In this document: piece after piece, positions 11,223 to 22,875 of the stretch
Numbering within the stretch: position 1 is the stretch's first letter
Layout: each line of letters opens with the position of its first letter
Assembly: GCA_023101885.1 (NCBI GenBank)
Contig: JALPQD010000623.1
Location: 124,001-188,000 of the forward strand
From: Typhlomys cinereus
Taxonomy: Eukaryota > Chordata > Mammalia > Rodentia > Platacanthomyidae
DNA length: 64,000 nt
Direction: 5' to 3'
Program-made: the position numbers and the translations under genes
The notes under the pieces: model-generated
Database searches by the model: none
Told to the model about the DNA's origin: nothing
The model's input: the letters and a program-made list of their open reading frames with translations, nothing else

Positions 11223-12765
11223 ATGAGCCATGAAATTTATAAGAAACTTTTCCAAGGAGGGAAATTGAAATTTCTAACAAATATCTTAAAAAACATTTCT
11301 CCTCCCTAGCACCAGGAAAATGCAAATCCAAACTACTCTGAAATTTCATCTTACCTAAGTCAGGTTGTCAAAAATTCACAATACAAAAGACACCAAATGC
11401 TGGAGAGGATATGAGGTGAGGAGATAGGAACTCTCATACATTGCTGGTGGGAATGCAGACTTGCACAAACACTCTGTAGATTAGTATAGTGATTTCTGAA
11501 AAAGTTAAGGATTGAAATGCCAAATGAACCTGCTATACCACTACTGAGAATAATTCCCCAAAATGCATCATTTTACTGTAATGAGTACATCTATGTTCAT
11601 TATAGCACTATTCCCAATAGCAAAGTCATGGAATCAACCTAAATGCCTAATAGTTGATGAATGGATAATGAAAATATGTCACATATATACAATGGAATTT
11701 GGTGCTGAGTGGATGGAATTAAAAGAAGTTATTTTGAGCAAAGTATTCCAAGTACAGAAAGGCAGACATCATATGTTCTCCCTTATAAGTGGATCCTAGA
11801 TCCAAGTCCTCATAATGACATACTCAAGGGAAAAATCTCTATAATACCCATTCTAACTGCAAAGGATTTTAACTAGGAAAAAAAAGCCCCCAAGGGAATG
11901 GAAACACAGTTCAATAGACGCAAGGACACTGTCAAGAAAGGCTTTTATGTAGCAGGACATCTGATATTGTCTACTCCATTTTCCTGCCTGTTCACTTGTA
12001 TTTGGACTGGTGGAAGTGCTGGTTATGTGTCCCCTTCATGGAGAGGGGACTCGTCTTTAGTAGGTAGCTATTTGGTAACATGGAGGATGACCTCACTCAT
12101 TGTGTACAATTCCGTTCTCTCTCCTTTAAGTCTCTTCTTATATAAAGATTTTTTTTAAACAAAACAAAACACCTTTTTATCTTTGGATAGGAAAGGATCT
12201 CAATACCCAGGCAGAATGTAGCCTTATGTAGTGCAAGAACAGCAAAATTGACAACAGCTAACCATAATTCACAATACCAGTGACATTAACCTGTTTGCCT
12301 AGAAACAGGAGAGCCAAATTTATTCCCATCCTATAGCTCAGGGATCTCTTGGGAACTGAGGCAGACCTGCTCAATTGCTGACAAATCAACATGCCCCATT
12401 ATACTGTAGAGAATCTCAGGAGAGATGGTTTCAGGCAGTAGGATCCTTACTATCAAAGGGTTATACAGGTGTAAGGGAGTAGCCATATCAGTAGTCAGTC
12501 CTAGGAGGAGTCTTCTACTCTGTCACCTAGGTCTGAACCCCCACTAGAGTAGATGATTCAGGGAAAATCTTGGGGTTCATATAAGCTGATGGACAGGTTG
12601 GGAGGGAACAGGTTGGATACACTTGGGGGCGGGGGAAGGATGGAGGGAAAGGGAGAAGAAAAAAGGGAAGAGGAGGGGAAAGAGGGAAAGGAGAGAAGGA
12701 GGATAGTGAAGATACCTACTCATTGAGTTTGTATAACTAGGAATTTTTTTTAAAGAAATGGTAGT
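11223..12765 (+). mobile_element. LINE-1 'A', 3' part (ORF2 C-terminus and 3' UTR)
   Basis: It continues the ORF2 of the fragment at 10,122. Recognisable L1 boxes are 'cattgctggtgggaatgcag', 'cactattcccaatagcaaag', 'catatatacaatggaatttg' and 'tctcccttataagtgga'. The 3' UTR runs from about 11,850, with a purine tract at 12,620-12,710 and an A-rich end at about 12,760. The 79-codon frame at 11,563-11,799 is part of the decayed ORF2. It cannot make a working enzyme: the endonuclease and reverse transcriptase parts are absent. Confidence 0.85.
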
Positions 12766-12774
12766 TCCTTATGG

Positions 12775-12938
12775 ATCATAATAAAAGAAAAAGAAATAGC
12801 AACCTGTAATTCTGGTCACAGTAGGCATAATCGGGAAAATTCAAGTGAAGCAATAAGGAGTCGAGTAAACCAGAATGATTTCCCAGGTTATCCTTGTGCC
12901 TCCATAGAGACATATACACTAAAAAGTATCATTCTGTA

Positions 12939-12991
<53 letters not shown>

Positions 12992-13012
12992 ACGTACACA
13001 CACACACACAGT
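12775..13012 (+). repeat. tRNA-derived SINE (head missing) with (CA)n tail
   Basis: The body matches the dominant local SINE ('agtgaagcaataaggagtcg', 'accagaatgatttcccaggt', 'gtgcctccatagagacat') and runs into a CA repeat at 12,939-13,011. Confidence 0.75.
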
Positions 13013-13224
13013 GACCAGCCTAGCTTGTGTGAAATTCATGTGTCAAAAAAATATTATTTAGGCCAGAGTAGAAATATTTGCCTTTGGGCATGTTACAGAG
13101 AAGACTGTTTCAGTAACTTCTGTGTGTCACCATCAGTCATAGATAGATAGGGTAGTGTCCAGTTTGTTGCTGGCCCTTGGTCACTTGTGATTTGAACAGA
13201 TTGTTGGAGTTGCTATTCTCTGCA

Positions 13225-13600
13225 ACTGTGAAGCAACATGCAGACTCAGGCAACTTAAGGGGAAAAGGGACATTTATTTGGCTTATGGCTTTAAAAGGGA
13301 GATACAATCCATTAGGATGGAGAAGGCAAGGCAGGAGCAGAAGTTAGAGGTGACTTGGGTCATGCCCCTCATCATGGAGGCAGACAGAGCAAGTGGCAAC
13401 TGCAAGAGCAGACTGCTAGTGGCAGCAGGGCTGAACTATCCAGCTTCAAGATCTGCCTTCTGTGACATGCTTTCCCCTATCAAGACTCTATCTCCTAAAG
13501 GTGTCCAATCATCAAGATCAAGAAGGGTGCAAATACATGAATCTGGAGGGGACAAACTCACATTCAAACCATCAAACAGCATTCAGGGACCTGATGGTCA
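13225..13600 (-). repeat. MaLR/ORR1-like solo LTR
   Basis: Read on the minus strand, the order of boxes fits the rodent ORR1/MaLR LTR. On the plus strand these are 'ggacatttatttggcttatg', 'tacaatccattaggatgg', 'ggaggcagacagagcaag', 'aatacatgaatctggagggg' and 'cacattcaaaccatcaaac'. Ends are worn. The 109-codon frame at 13,278 lies inside it and is not a gene. Confidence 0.6.
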
Positions 13601-13759
13601 GTTCTAGAGAGTGCTTTAAGTTCTCCCTAAAGCAGCCCATCTACCTTGTGGTTCTGAGAAGCCTGCCATAGTGTACTTTGATTTATTCATTTCTATATGG
13701 CCTAAGTAAAGCCACCTAGGTACATGTTATTTCTCCTGTTTCCTCAGAGAATTACTATC

Positions 13760-13803
<44 letters not shown>

Positions 13804-13998
13804 GTGTTGGCCAGTGGACTATTCTACATCCTTACTGATTTGCTTTGGGGTTTTCCAGGCTCTGCTTTGCAGTGCCTGAATTACATGATATTAGCATATC
13901 TGCCCCAGTTTTTTTTAAATGTGGGATGTGGGGATTCAAACTCAGGTCCTTTTGCTTGGGAGACAAAATTTTAACTCTTGAACCAACTTTAAAGCTGG
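13760..13998 (-). repeat. tRNA-derived SINE with (GT)n tail
   Basis: A GT run (13,762-13,800) is followed by 'tttggggttttccaggctct', 'ggattcaaactcaggtcctt' and a degenerate head near 13,990, the local family reversed. Confidence 0.8.
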
Positions 13999-14109
13999 AC
14001 TGAGTATTGTTTGCATAATGAGATGGCAATGAGCCTGTAGGTGCCAGGGGAAGAAAATCATGTTTTGAAATGTGTGTTGCCCCCACAGGCTCATGTGTGT
14101 AAGTTATTT

Positions 14110-14428
14110 GGGAAGGTTGTGGCAGTTTTAAGTTATAGCCTTGCTGGAGGAAGGCATTCAAAGGGGGGTCTTGAAGTGGATAAGCTCCACCCTACTTCTG
14201 AGAGAGATGTGCTCTTGCAGCTGGCAGTCTTAACAGCTCTCAGTCTATTGGATGGATGTGAGCTAGATCTCATCCAGCTTCTTCCAGCTAGCCATGCTTT
14301 TTCTGCTTTGATGGACTCTATCTTCCCTCTGGAACTGAAAGCTGAAAAAATCTCCCTTTTTTTCTTTAATTTGCTTGACTTTGGGTAGTCTCTTATAGTA
14401 ATATATAAAACTAACTAATACACATGGA
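14110..14428 (+). repeat. MaLR/ORR1-like LTR
   Basis: It begins near 'gttgtggcagttttaagtta', contains 'gccttgctggaggaaggcat' and 'gctttgatggactctatctt', and ends 'aaactaactaatacac'. The order and the terminal CTAATACA fit a plus-strand MaLR LTR of the ORR1 type. The 115-codon frame at 14,041-14,388 is coincidental. Confidence 0.6.
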
Positions 14429-16875
14429 GACTTGCATGAAAATCCAATTTAATAAAATAAAATAGTGACTATTTACATATTTGGGGAAAATATAGGCTGT
14501 TTCTCAAGTACTTTTGAATGGTTGGTTCAACACTGTGAGATGAAGGAAATGGACAGGTGTGGAAATAAAAAGTAAATTAGGAAGTTATATCAATTATCTG
14601 GATGTAAAATTGAAAAGCACTGAGATAAAATGACCCATACTTATCAAAGACTCCACAATGAATGGCAGATTATTAACAGGAAATTAAAGCAAGAAGTACA
14701 GTAAAATTAAAGTTTACAAGTTGTTTATTGAGATTAAAGTGATTGTTAAATCATCATTTCAAAGGAGCCATTGTAAATGAAAATAATCTTCAAATTCAAA
14801 TGTTTAGTAATCCAGATTTGTGTGCTGTTGTCACTCAGGAAAGGATGGAAAAACCTGTAGTTAAGCTGAAGGACACAGAATGTAAGGACAGTGTTCGCCT
14901 ATCATGGAATTCCTGCTTCATGAGTGGTAGTAGTAGGAGCAAGAACTCACCTGTGCCCATTTCTCATGTCCCCTGCTTCACTTCACAGAAGAACATGTGC
15001 ACCCTACGAAAACCATGGGTACTTATTTACCTTTATCAATCATGTATATTAGCACATACACAAGATGAGTCTCCTTTCTCTGTCCCTACATTCTGGCCAA
15101 AGGAATGTCAGTCATACCCAATCTCACCTGTGGAACATGGTAGAAATGCAGACATGTCCCAATGAAGGTTGAGGATGTCCAAGTGGGTCCTGTGACAGGT
15201 GCCATCATTTCCTCTGTTCTGCACATGTAATTAGGCAAAACATCATCAGTTCTTAGGAATCAGCTCATTCAACTATGTAATGCCATCGTGAGCATCAGCT
15301 CTAAAGATATAGAAGCTTAGAGACATTTGGACAGAAGGAGGGTTCTTTTGTTGATCTCAGTGGTAGAAACCAGTTCAAGGGCAGACTGGTGGTTCGTGGC
15401 TGACAGTCTGAAAAGTGGGCAAGGAATTATTAGATATAACACTCTGCATATGACAATCGTCAAATGCAAAAAGAGTTATTTATTGACAGATGGCTGTAGC
15501 TCAACATTCCTTGTGTAGATCCACATATTAGGACATTCCCTGTCAATTCTGTAACCCTTGTCCCTAAGGTTCCCATTGCATGTAGTTATTTCTCCTGAGT
15601 TCTTTGCTGGTCCATGCGGGAAGGCTGATATGTCTGCCATTGTGGCTCCCATATTTTGTGAAGATGTGTCATGTCATAAATGAGATGATTACCCCTTATC
15701 AGCTTCCATAGCATAGGGTTCTCATGTTTTTGTTATATGAGGACACTGGAAGAAGACGTTGTGCTAGTCAGTGTCCAGGATGAACATCTTACACAGTCTG
15801 TGCACGTGTTCCTTCTTTTATCCAGGATTCCCATACTGCACAAATGTTTTTACTAATTAGTTACTTTATTTATTTATTTATTTTGTCTCACACTCAGCTT
15901 AATTTCATTGGAGGAAGAAGCAAGAAAAATAGACATACAACTCTTATTTTGGATAGGGTTTACTAGGATAGAGAATTAAGTGCATTCTGCCTGTAGTGCA
16001 GTCTCTCTCAATTGCCTCTATCCTACTGAATCCATAATACACAAACATTAAAATGAAGGGGCTGCTTATGACAAATACTTCATGGCCTTTTCTACTGTAG
16101 CAACCTATAGTGTTTAGGTCTCTCACCCCATAAACGATGGATGAAGTTATTTCTATCAGTAGCCACAGGTGACTTTTATAAAGCTTTCAAACTCATAGAT
16201 AATGCAAATTATCTCTACTTTTTACTATTCTTTTTAGTTCTTTGCCCCTTCCTTCTATTTGATGTTCTATAACTTTAATGACATGAGCTGTATCAGACTA
16301 CTTACAGTTTCAGGAGTTCCTAGACTTGTTGGGAAGAAGAAAGTGTGTATTGTAAAATGGAGGGGAGTGTGACATCGGTGAGGATGTCAGAAATTCATTG
16401 TATTCATGTATTAAACTCTGAAGGAATAAAAAAAAACTAAAGAGAACAGTCACTCTCCTTGTCATTTTAATTTTATTCTATCATAAAGGTTTGTTTGGAT
16501 TTCTTATCTATCTTGTATTTGTATTAAATTCAAATATTTTATAGTGCATATATTTACATACATGTAAATCCTTTACCGTCACTCTAATCACCATGTATTT
16601 ATTTTGGTTGAGTGGTAATTAGTATAAACTTGTTCCATCTACATTACTTTGTCTTTGAATGTTCCATAGGCCTTTCTAATTTCACATAAAAATTTTTTAA
16701 TTTTCTTATTAGATTTTCAATTTTTATGGGCTAACCATTCCAGATAATTTTTGGTAATGAATGTCTTTGTTTTCCTCTACCTCTGATTACTTGCTTTACT
16801 ACTCTATGATTTCATTTTATTATTTCACTCCAAGTGACATACATATGATAGTCTCTTTTAAAATTTTTTTATTTA
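14429..16875. other. AT-rich unannotated stretch, no gene recognised
   Basis: No SINE, LTR or exon is supportable. The longest frame, 140 codons at 14,743-15,165 on plus, has no recognisable motif, no upstream context and starts inside low-complexity AT sequence. A short ATTT repeat lies at 15,865-15,883. Confidence 0.35.
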
Positions 16876-17213
16876 TTCAATTGTGCATGTATGTGTGTAT
16901 GTATGTGGATGCACGTGTGTGTGTATGTATGTGCATGCATGCATGCATGCATGCGTGTGTGTGTGTGTGTGTGTGCGTGTGTGTGTGTGTACATATATGT
17001 AGAACCACTGGCGAATTCGAGAACCACCATGGACCACCTCCACCTCCTCCTTGTTTATTCTGCCTGGGGATTCACAGGCTCTGCCCTACCAGGACCAGAA
17101 ACTCAGGCCTCCCCTGCTTCTGCCCAGCGTCTATACATGGGATCTGGAATCTGAAATCAGGACCCTCTGACTGCAAGGAAGAGGCTTAACCTCTGAGCCA
17201 CCTCTCCAGCCCA
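16876..17213 (-). repeat. tRNA-derived SINE with complex TG/CATG microsatellite tail
   Basis: The head is at 17,213 (plus-strand 'gagccacctctccagccc'), followed by 'gaaatcaggaccctctgact', 'acatgggatctggaatctga' and 'gggattcacaggctctgccc'. The tail has expanded into mixed GTAT, GCAT and GT runs at 16,880-16,990. Compared with older copies the head is well kept, so this copy may be younger. Confidence 0.85.
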
Positions 17214-17577
17214 TACATATGATAGTCTTATTGGCTAGACAGTTAATTTTATAATTTTAATTTTTCAAATTTTATACATTACATAACTTGGTATCTTTAA
17301 AACTTTTCTTCTGTGAGCTGCTTGTTCATTTTATCTTGTATTTTGCTTCTAGTTATTTTAGATTTTTTTCGTGAGTGTATAATTCTTGTATATTATTTTA
17401 CCATGATCAGTTTCCTAATGAAATTCATATGTAAGTATTTTACACAGTTCTTCCACATTAACTTTCCCATTACTTACATTCCTGGCTCTCTCCTTACCCC
17501 TCCTCCAACTTATTTTTCCATTCTCACTTCTTACAGTATGCTGATTCACTTTGATCCCCCTCATGGTCAGGTATCTG

Positions 17578-17985
17578 GACTTTGACATTGTTAACTTGGC
17601 AAGGTCTAGAATCCTTTAATACACAGCTCTATGTGGGATTAATCTCTCAGTAGGGTTAATTGAGGTAGGGGAACGCATCCCATGGCTTGGGGTTCTTGTA
17701 TGAATTAAAATGAAAGTGAGCTGAGCACCAGCATTCATCCCTCACTACTTTCTGACCATCGATGTCTGCCAGATGGACCATCAACTTGGAAGACTGCTTT
17801 GCCTTTGGCTCTGTGAATAGGTGTATCCTTTTGAACCAGAAGAAGGATAAAGTGTCCCCTCCCTTAAGCTGCTTCTTCTCAATTCTTTGATGGCAGTGAT
17901 GAGAAAGACAATCCCCCCAAACTCCACCTGTGTCTCTTTACATGATAGTCTCTTTATTAACACCTGTACAAGCATTGTTAAACCA
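17578..17985 (+). repeat. MT2/MLT2-type (ERV-L) LTR
   Basis: The sequence runs 'tttgacattgttaacttggc', 'agtgagctgagcaccagcat', 'tcatccctcactactttctg' and 'ttaagctgcttcttctcaat', in the same order as the LTR-like piece at 6.59 kb. It is an old plus-strand LTR without internal sequence. Both borders are uncertain. Confidence 0.6.
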
Positions 17986-18071
17986 GCATTTTCTTAATAT
18001 TCACCATGAGATTGAAGTCATAACTTTCCAAACTTAAATCCCAGGTGTTGTAAAATAGATGTTGAAAAATG

Positions 18072-18242
18072 ACAATCAGGTTAGCAAGATGGCTTAGGGA
18101 TTAAAGTCTTTGCCTCTTAAGCAAAAGTACCTGATTTGGTGTTCTAATCCCAAAAAAAAATGCTGGATAAAAAATGGTGGCAGTCTGCACTTCTGACTCT
18201 GGTAGACAGAGCCTGGGAAACCCCAAAGAAAAGTGGTGAAGA
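18072..18242 (+). repeat. tRNA-derived SINE at the left edge of the satellite
   Basis: Head 'ttagcaagatggcttaggg', then 'tgcacttctgactctggtag' and 'gagcctgggaaaccccaaag', is the local SINE family. It is cut off at about 18,242, where the 19-bp satellite starts without a tail in between. Confidence 0.75.
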
Positions 18243-18675
18243 TGTGATGTCACAATAAGGCTTGAATCTCACTGGTGAGGAAGATGTCATAGTGAGTCTA
18301 TGATGTCTCTGGTGAGGCTATGATGTCAATGGTGAACCTATTATGTGACAGTGACACTGGTGAGACTGTGATGTCAAAGGCTGTGTTGTCACTGGTGTGG
18401 CAGTGATGTCAGTGTTGTGACGAATGTCAAAGGCAACAATGATGTCATGGTGAGGCTGGGCTGGCACTGCTGAGGCTGTGATGTTTCACTCAATCTGTGA
18501 TGTCACTGTGAAGGTTGTATGCCACCGTGCCATGTCATATCACTGTGAGGTAATATGACTCTGAAAGCTGTGATATCACAATGAGCCTATGATGTAACAG
18601 GTGAGTATTGTGGTGTCAGTGGGAAGGCTGTGGGTTCACTGTGAGGCTGTGGATATCATTAGTGAGGCTGATTTT
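18243..18675 (+). repeat. 19-bp CRE-like satellite, block 1
   Basis: First piece of the array (unit about GAGGCTGTGATGTCACAGT). It holds the sub-motif with the anchor 'gtgtggcagtgatgtcagtg' (about 18,395) and ends in the same satellite context as block 3 just before an ERV-L fragment. A perfect splice-donor-like CAG/GTGAGT occurs at 18,598-18,606. Confidence 0.93.
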
Positions 18676-18759
18676 CTTGAGATTTAACACTCTAAATGTA
18701 TACTGCTGGCCTTGCCAACTGAAACAAATTGCTTCTGATGATCTTTATGTATATGTATG
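18676..18759 (-). pseudogene. pol: ERV-L reverse-transcriptase scrap joined to satellite
   Basis: About 84 bp match the minus-strand ERV-L pol sequence at 40,545-40,628 and 61,423-61,500 (boxes 'tatactgctggccttgccaa' and 'attgcttctgatgatcttta'). The join to the satellite lies at the same ERV position and in the same satellite context as at 40,545, so this is a copied junction and not a separate insertion. It breaks off at the N at 18,760. It encodes only a few residues of the RT palm and has no function of its own. Confidence 0.8.
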
Positions 18760-18760
18760 N
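18760..18760. other. Single ambiguous base (N)
   Basis: The only non-ACGT base I noticed in the window. It falls where the ERV-L fragment stops and unrelated sequence starts, so it may mark an assembly join. Confidence 0.9.
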
Positions 18761-21700
18761 CAAAAGCACAAACTCAGGATGCTTGCCTCATTAATTCACT
18801 GAGTTGAACTATAAGGAAAACCCTGAGGTGACTAGTACCCCACATCTGAGACTCTGCAGAAATTATGAAATCACAGTGAAGAGATTATATGTTCTGGTCC
18901 TGTAACCCTGAGAAGCATAGAGCATCCCTGGCACAAATAGATGATATACCAATCATATTGGCAAGAATGAGTAAATATCTACATAAATCATGACTAAATT
19001 GGTGAAGTGTGCACATTTCTAGAGGCATCATGAATCTTATACTGATGGAAGAATCCTCAGCAGCTCTTTAGGATACACTCTCATCTTCTGAGAACTGAGC
19101 ATGTGCTACTGGTCTGTGTTACATCTCTAAGAGATCTGCCTCAGTCCCAGGCAGAGGTGATTATCAAACATGGAGAACTCTAAGATGGAACATTATAAGA
19201 AGAGCAATTGAATCTGGCTTCCAACCCTGTGCATGTGAGGTAAAGAGATTAAAACAAAGTATTCTCAGAGCTGCTTGAAGGAGCACACAGCCAGAAGTTA
19301 AAGACAGGATTAAGGGGAGGCACTGAATGATGTGCTTGGAGAGAACAGGACAGGATACACAGAACACACTTGTCCATCTACAGAACTCTTGGGCATTACT
19401 CATCAAGATATTGGGACTGAAATAGACATGAAAATGTCACTCCACATTTAGAATCTCAATGAACATGGTCTTTCTCCATAGGCTCCTGTTGTATGTATAG
19501 GTTGAAAAACAAATCATACTTTTTATTTTCATCTTTTTCTTGTTTGATTCTCCTAAAACACTTAGGTTCTGTGAGAGGAAGTGTTGGAAACCAGAAATAA
19601 AAGTTAGAGTTAGAAGTCTGAGCATGTCTGCTGAGCTCTAAGCCTGAGCTTCACTGAGTTGCTAGAGCATCCAGATAATCACATGTCACAGGGGTATGCA
19701 TTCCACCTGTCTGTTTTATTATTGTTACTGAATGAAGATGTCATGTGTGCCTCTACTACCTTTCATTCCCCTATGTAATCTAAACACTCTCTGCCCTAGG
19801 GAACTCTCTGCATCTGAGGATCTCTGCCCAATTCACAAACACAGGCTGGACAATTAGTCTGAAGTTCATCCTCCTCAGCTCTGGGAATCATCATTTCACC
19901 CATCCCCAAGAATGTCAGGGTACTATGGAGATTTGTATGTCATCATCTTTAGCCTCAAAACTGTCTCAATATATTATTTATATGAACATCAGTTGAAAAG
20001 ACTTAAGTTGGTTGCATCTAAGGAATATGTGTAATAAAGGGATCATACCAAGCAGACCTCCTGCAGATCTACTGGGAATTTTATTGTCCAATGTCCAAGA
20101 CAGGAAAAGGCAGCCTGTAAACCCATGCACATGGAAAGCAACTGCCAAAACTGCATGTTTTGCCCATTATCTGTAATTTTCTTAAAGTCATGTCATATCT
20201 GTAAATTCCCAGAATAAATCCAAATCTGGGCTCGTGATTTCTCAGCAATTTGATTACGTCCAAGGTGTTAACTACCACTTTGTTAAATAAGACCTTCTCT
20301 GATCAAGTCAGAAAGCAGACCTCTTGTGTAAGCATCCATTTGTAGAAGGCTGTGTGACCACATGTCCATTTAGCAAGACATCTGTATTAAATTCTCCCCT
20401 AGGACCTATGATGTTCCCAGATAAAAGCTACTTCCTGGGTTTCTGAGGCTGCCTTTTCCTGTCTTGGACATTGGATGTTAAAATAACAAGTGGATCCACA
20501 TGAAGTTTGCCTGCTATTGGCCCTTTTGTATCTCTTTATTCCACATGTAGCTGGGAAAACTTGATGCAATGTGCTTAAGTCATTTCAAATGATGTTCATA
20601 CAAATAATGTGTTGAGATAGTCATGAGATCAAAGATAATGTCATTCATATACCAGACATGAATTACCTTCTGAGGAGAAGGACTCGGATCTCAAAATATG
20701 CCAAAGGTGTTTCATGAGCAACCCTTTTCTCTGCCAGTTTCTCTTGCTTTCTTGTCTTTCTGCATGTGTGGCCTGCTGAGATTTATCTGTGTTGCCTTTG
20801 ATGGCAAATGTCTGAGTATTTGCTGGAGCATGAATGATGATATATATCAGTGTGTGTACCATCTTCTCTCCCCTTCCCCCAACAAAATTGATGAAAACCT
20901 TTTGACAACAATAAATCAACTAGTAGAGATTCGTATGTAGAGTCGATGAAGACCTAAAAAGATTAAGCAGTAGGTGTGTACTCACTGATGATCTCATCAG
21001 GATCCTACAGATATCTAATTCCAAACCCATGGTCACATGAATGGTCACATCCCCTGGTCAACCTTAGTGGGATGTGACAAAATGAAGTCATATAGATGTG
21101 GAGGAAGGCAGAGGGAAAAGAGAGGATGTGAGAAAAGCTACCAGAATAGATCTCTTTCAGGAATCAGATAATCAATGAGTAAAATTTATGAATAAACCTT
21201 TAAGTGACAAAAAAGAACACCATCTGCATTAGATACTGGTATTGACAACTGAAGGCTCTGAGCTCTGAATACAGTTGTGAGAAACTCATAGCTGAGTTTA
21301 GTCCCAATAAGCCTATAGGACATTGTATAACTGACAGAAAAGTTCCAGTCCATGGCAGGCAGATCTGGTCTCTGGGCAAGAGAATAAGATGAAGGAAACA
21401 TACTTGGCCAGATATGCTAGTCTTGCAAGTAAGTATTGTCTCTTTTAGCAGTCTTGTGCAAATGGTAAGGACTTTCGTGGTGTGTTATGCACTCTCCTGC
21501 CATGCTGGACAACTACTTACCATTTGTACATTCTTCCTTGGAGACCTGTCCACTTGGTTCATTTGTCTATTTATAAGGTGGTGCTGCAGTTACTCTGTAT
21601 GTTGCCGATGAACTCACAACCAATCAACTTAAGAGAACAAGAGGATTCATTTACTCTTAAGATAGCCTGTGATACAGACAGACAGACAAATATACATCCA

Positions 21701-21835
21701 CCTACCTCCTCACACCCCCCTCACACACTAAAAAAGCTGAACAGGAACATCATTGAAGGCCAACAAGTGCCCTACATTTCTGGAAAATGATACTTTCAGA
21801 GACTCTAAATTTGTTGAACAAAAATCACACTGTCC
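18761..21835. other. Non-satellite island, mostly unrecognised
   Basis: About 3 kb without satellite, SINE or recognised exon. It contains an inverted repeat at 20,088-20,115 and 20,447-20,474 (see separate entry). Frames up to 92 codons are unrecognised. Because an N stands at its left end, its true position between satellite blocks is not certain. Confidence 0.4.
20088..20474. repeat. Inverted repeat, 28-bp perfect arms
   Basis: The 28 bases at 20,088-20,115 (starting CCAATGTCCAAGACAGG) are the exact reverse complement of 20,447-20,474. Weaker complementarity extends on both sides of each arm (for example 'cagcctgtaaaccca' against 'tgggtttctgaggctg'), suggesting longer, eroded arms around a core of about 330 bp. 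It could be a decayed foldback DNA transposon or a local inverted duplication. Confidence 0.75.
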
Positions 21836-22142
21836 TGGACTGGAGAGATAGTTCTGGGGTTAAAGTCTTGTCTTGCAAGTAAAATGACCTGATCCCTATG
21901 TCTCAGATCCCTGTGTCTCATGTAAAAAAATGCCCACTGGGTGGAAATGGCTGTGGCCTGCACTTCTTGCCCTAGAAGGCAGTGCCTGGGAAACCATAGA
22001 GTAAAGCAATAAGGAGGCAGAGCAATCCAGGCTCATTCCAGATGATACCCTTGATCCTCCACAGGCACACACATTCAAGTTCCTTCTTCTACACACACAC
22101 ACTCACACACAGACACACACACACACACACTCATACACACCC
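21836..22142 (+). repeat. tRNA-derived SINE with (CA)n tail
   Basis: Head 'ctggactggagagatagttc', body 'cagtgcctgggaaaccatag', 'aaagcaataaggaggcagag', 'tcattccagatgataccctt', then a CA run at 22,090-22,140. Confidence 0.85.
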
Positions 22143-22620
22143 CAAAATGAAAAGAAATTCACAGTCCCAAGCATGGACTCCTCCCAAACAGACTGCTTCT
22201 CTGGAGGTCCTTTAGGCCCCATGAACCATGAACATTCTTGAAACAGGTGTTGCTGCTATGTCTGCCAGAGCAATGTAATAAGGTCCTATCGCTAAAGGCA
22301 CTGCATGCTTTGCTTGCAGGATATGAAGAAATAAAAATGTGATTTAGTGGGACTCCCTTCTCTAAAGGGTGCCTTTCACAGTGTTGTAAGGGAGACAACT
22401 GCCAGAAACAGCCTGATTCTGTGATGGCTCTTCATCCCATAAAAGTACCTGTTGGTGCAACAGTGGTATGACAGTCTTGGGTAAAACCAACAACTTTCTG
22501 ATTAAATTTAAGGTCTATTCAACAGAATGTAGTTCATGTCTGACACTATAAACCAGGACAAAAGAAATTCACCTATTACTGGGGAGATCATAGCCCCCAT
22601 GGGGAAGTTACTGATATTAC

Positions 22621-22651
<31 letters not shown>

Positions 22652-22875
22652 ACATATGCACATGTATGTGTGAAAGTGTGTATATGTGTATGGGTGTGTA
22701 TAAAAGAGGGCACTGTGTATGCCTGTGAAGGCCTAAATAACATCTGGAGTTATATGCAATCTGCGATTCAACAGAATCAATTTGTCACAGTTGATTTCAA
22801 CAGAAATATACCATCACCTAGCATCACTGAAGCTTGCCAGTGACTGCTGACTGCTCCTACTTTTCTTTATTGAAC
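22143..22875. other. Unannotated stretch with (GT)n at 22,622-22,650
   Basis: No gene recognised. After the GT run, 'gagggcactgtgtatgcctg' may be a worn SINE body. The satellite resumes at about 22,876. Confidence 0.4.

Noticed and set aside
14743..15165. 140-codon plus-strand frame
   Set aside because: No recognised motif, no splice or promoter context, and the composition is not convincing; kept only as part of an unannotated stretch.
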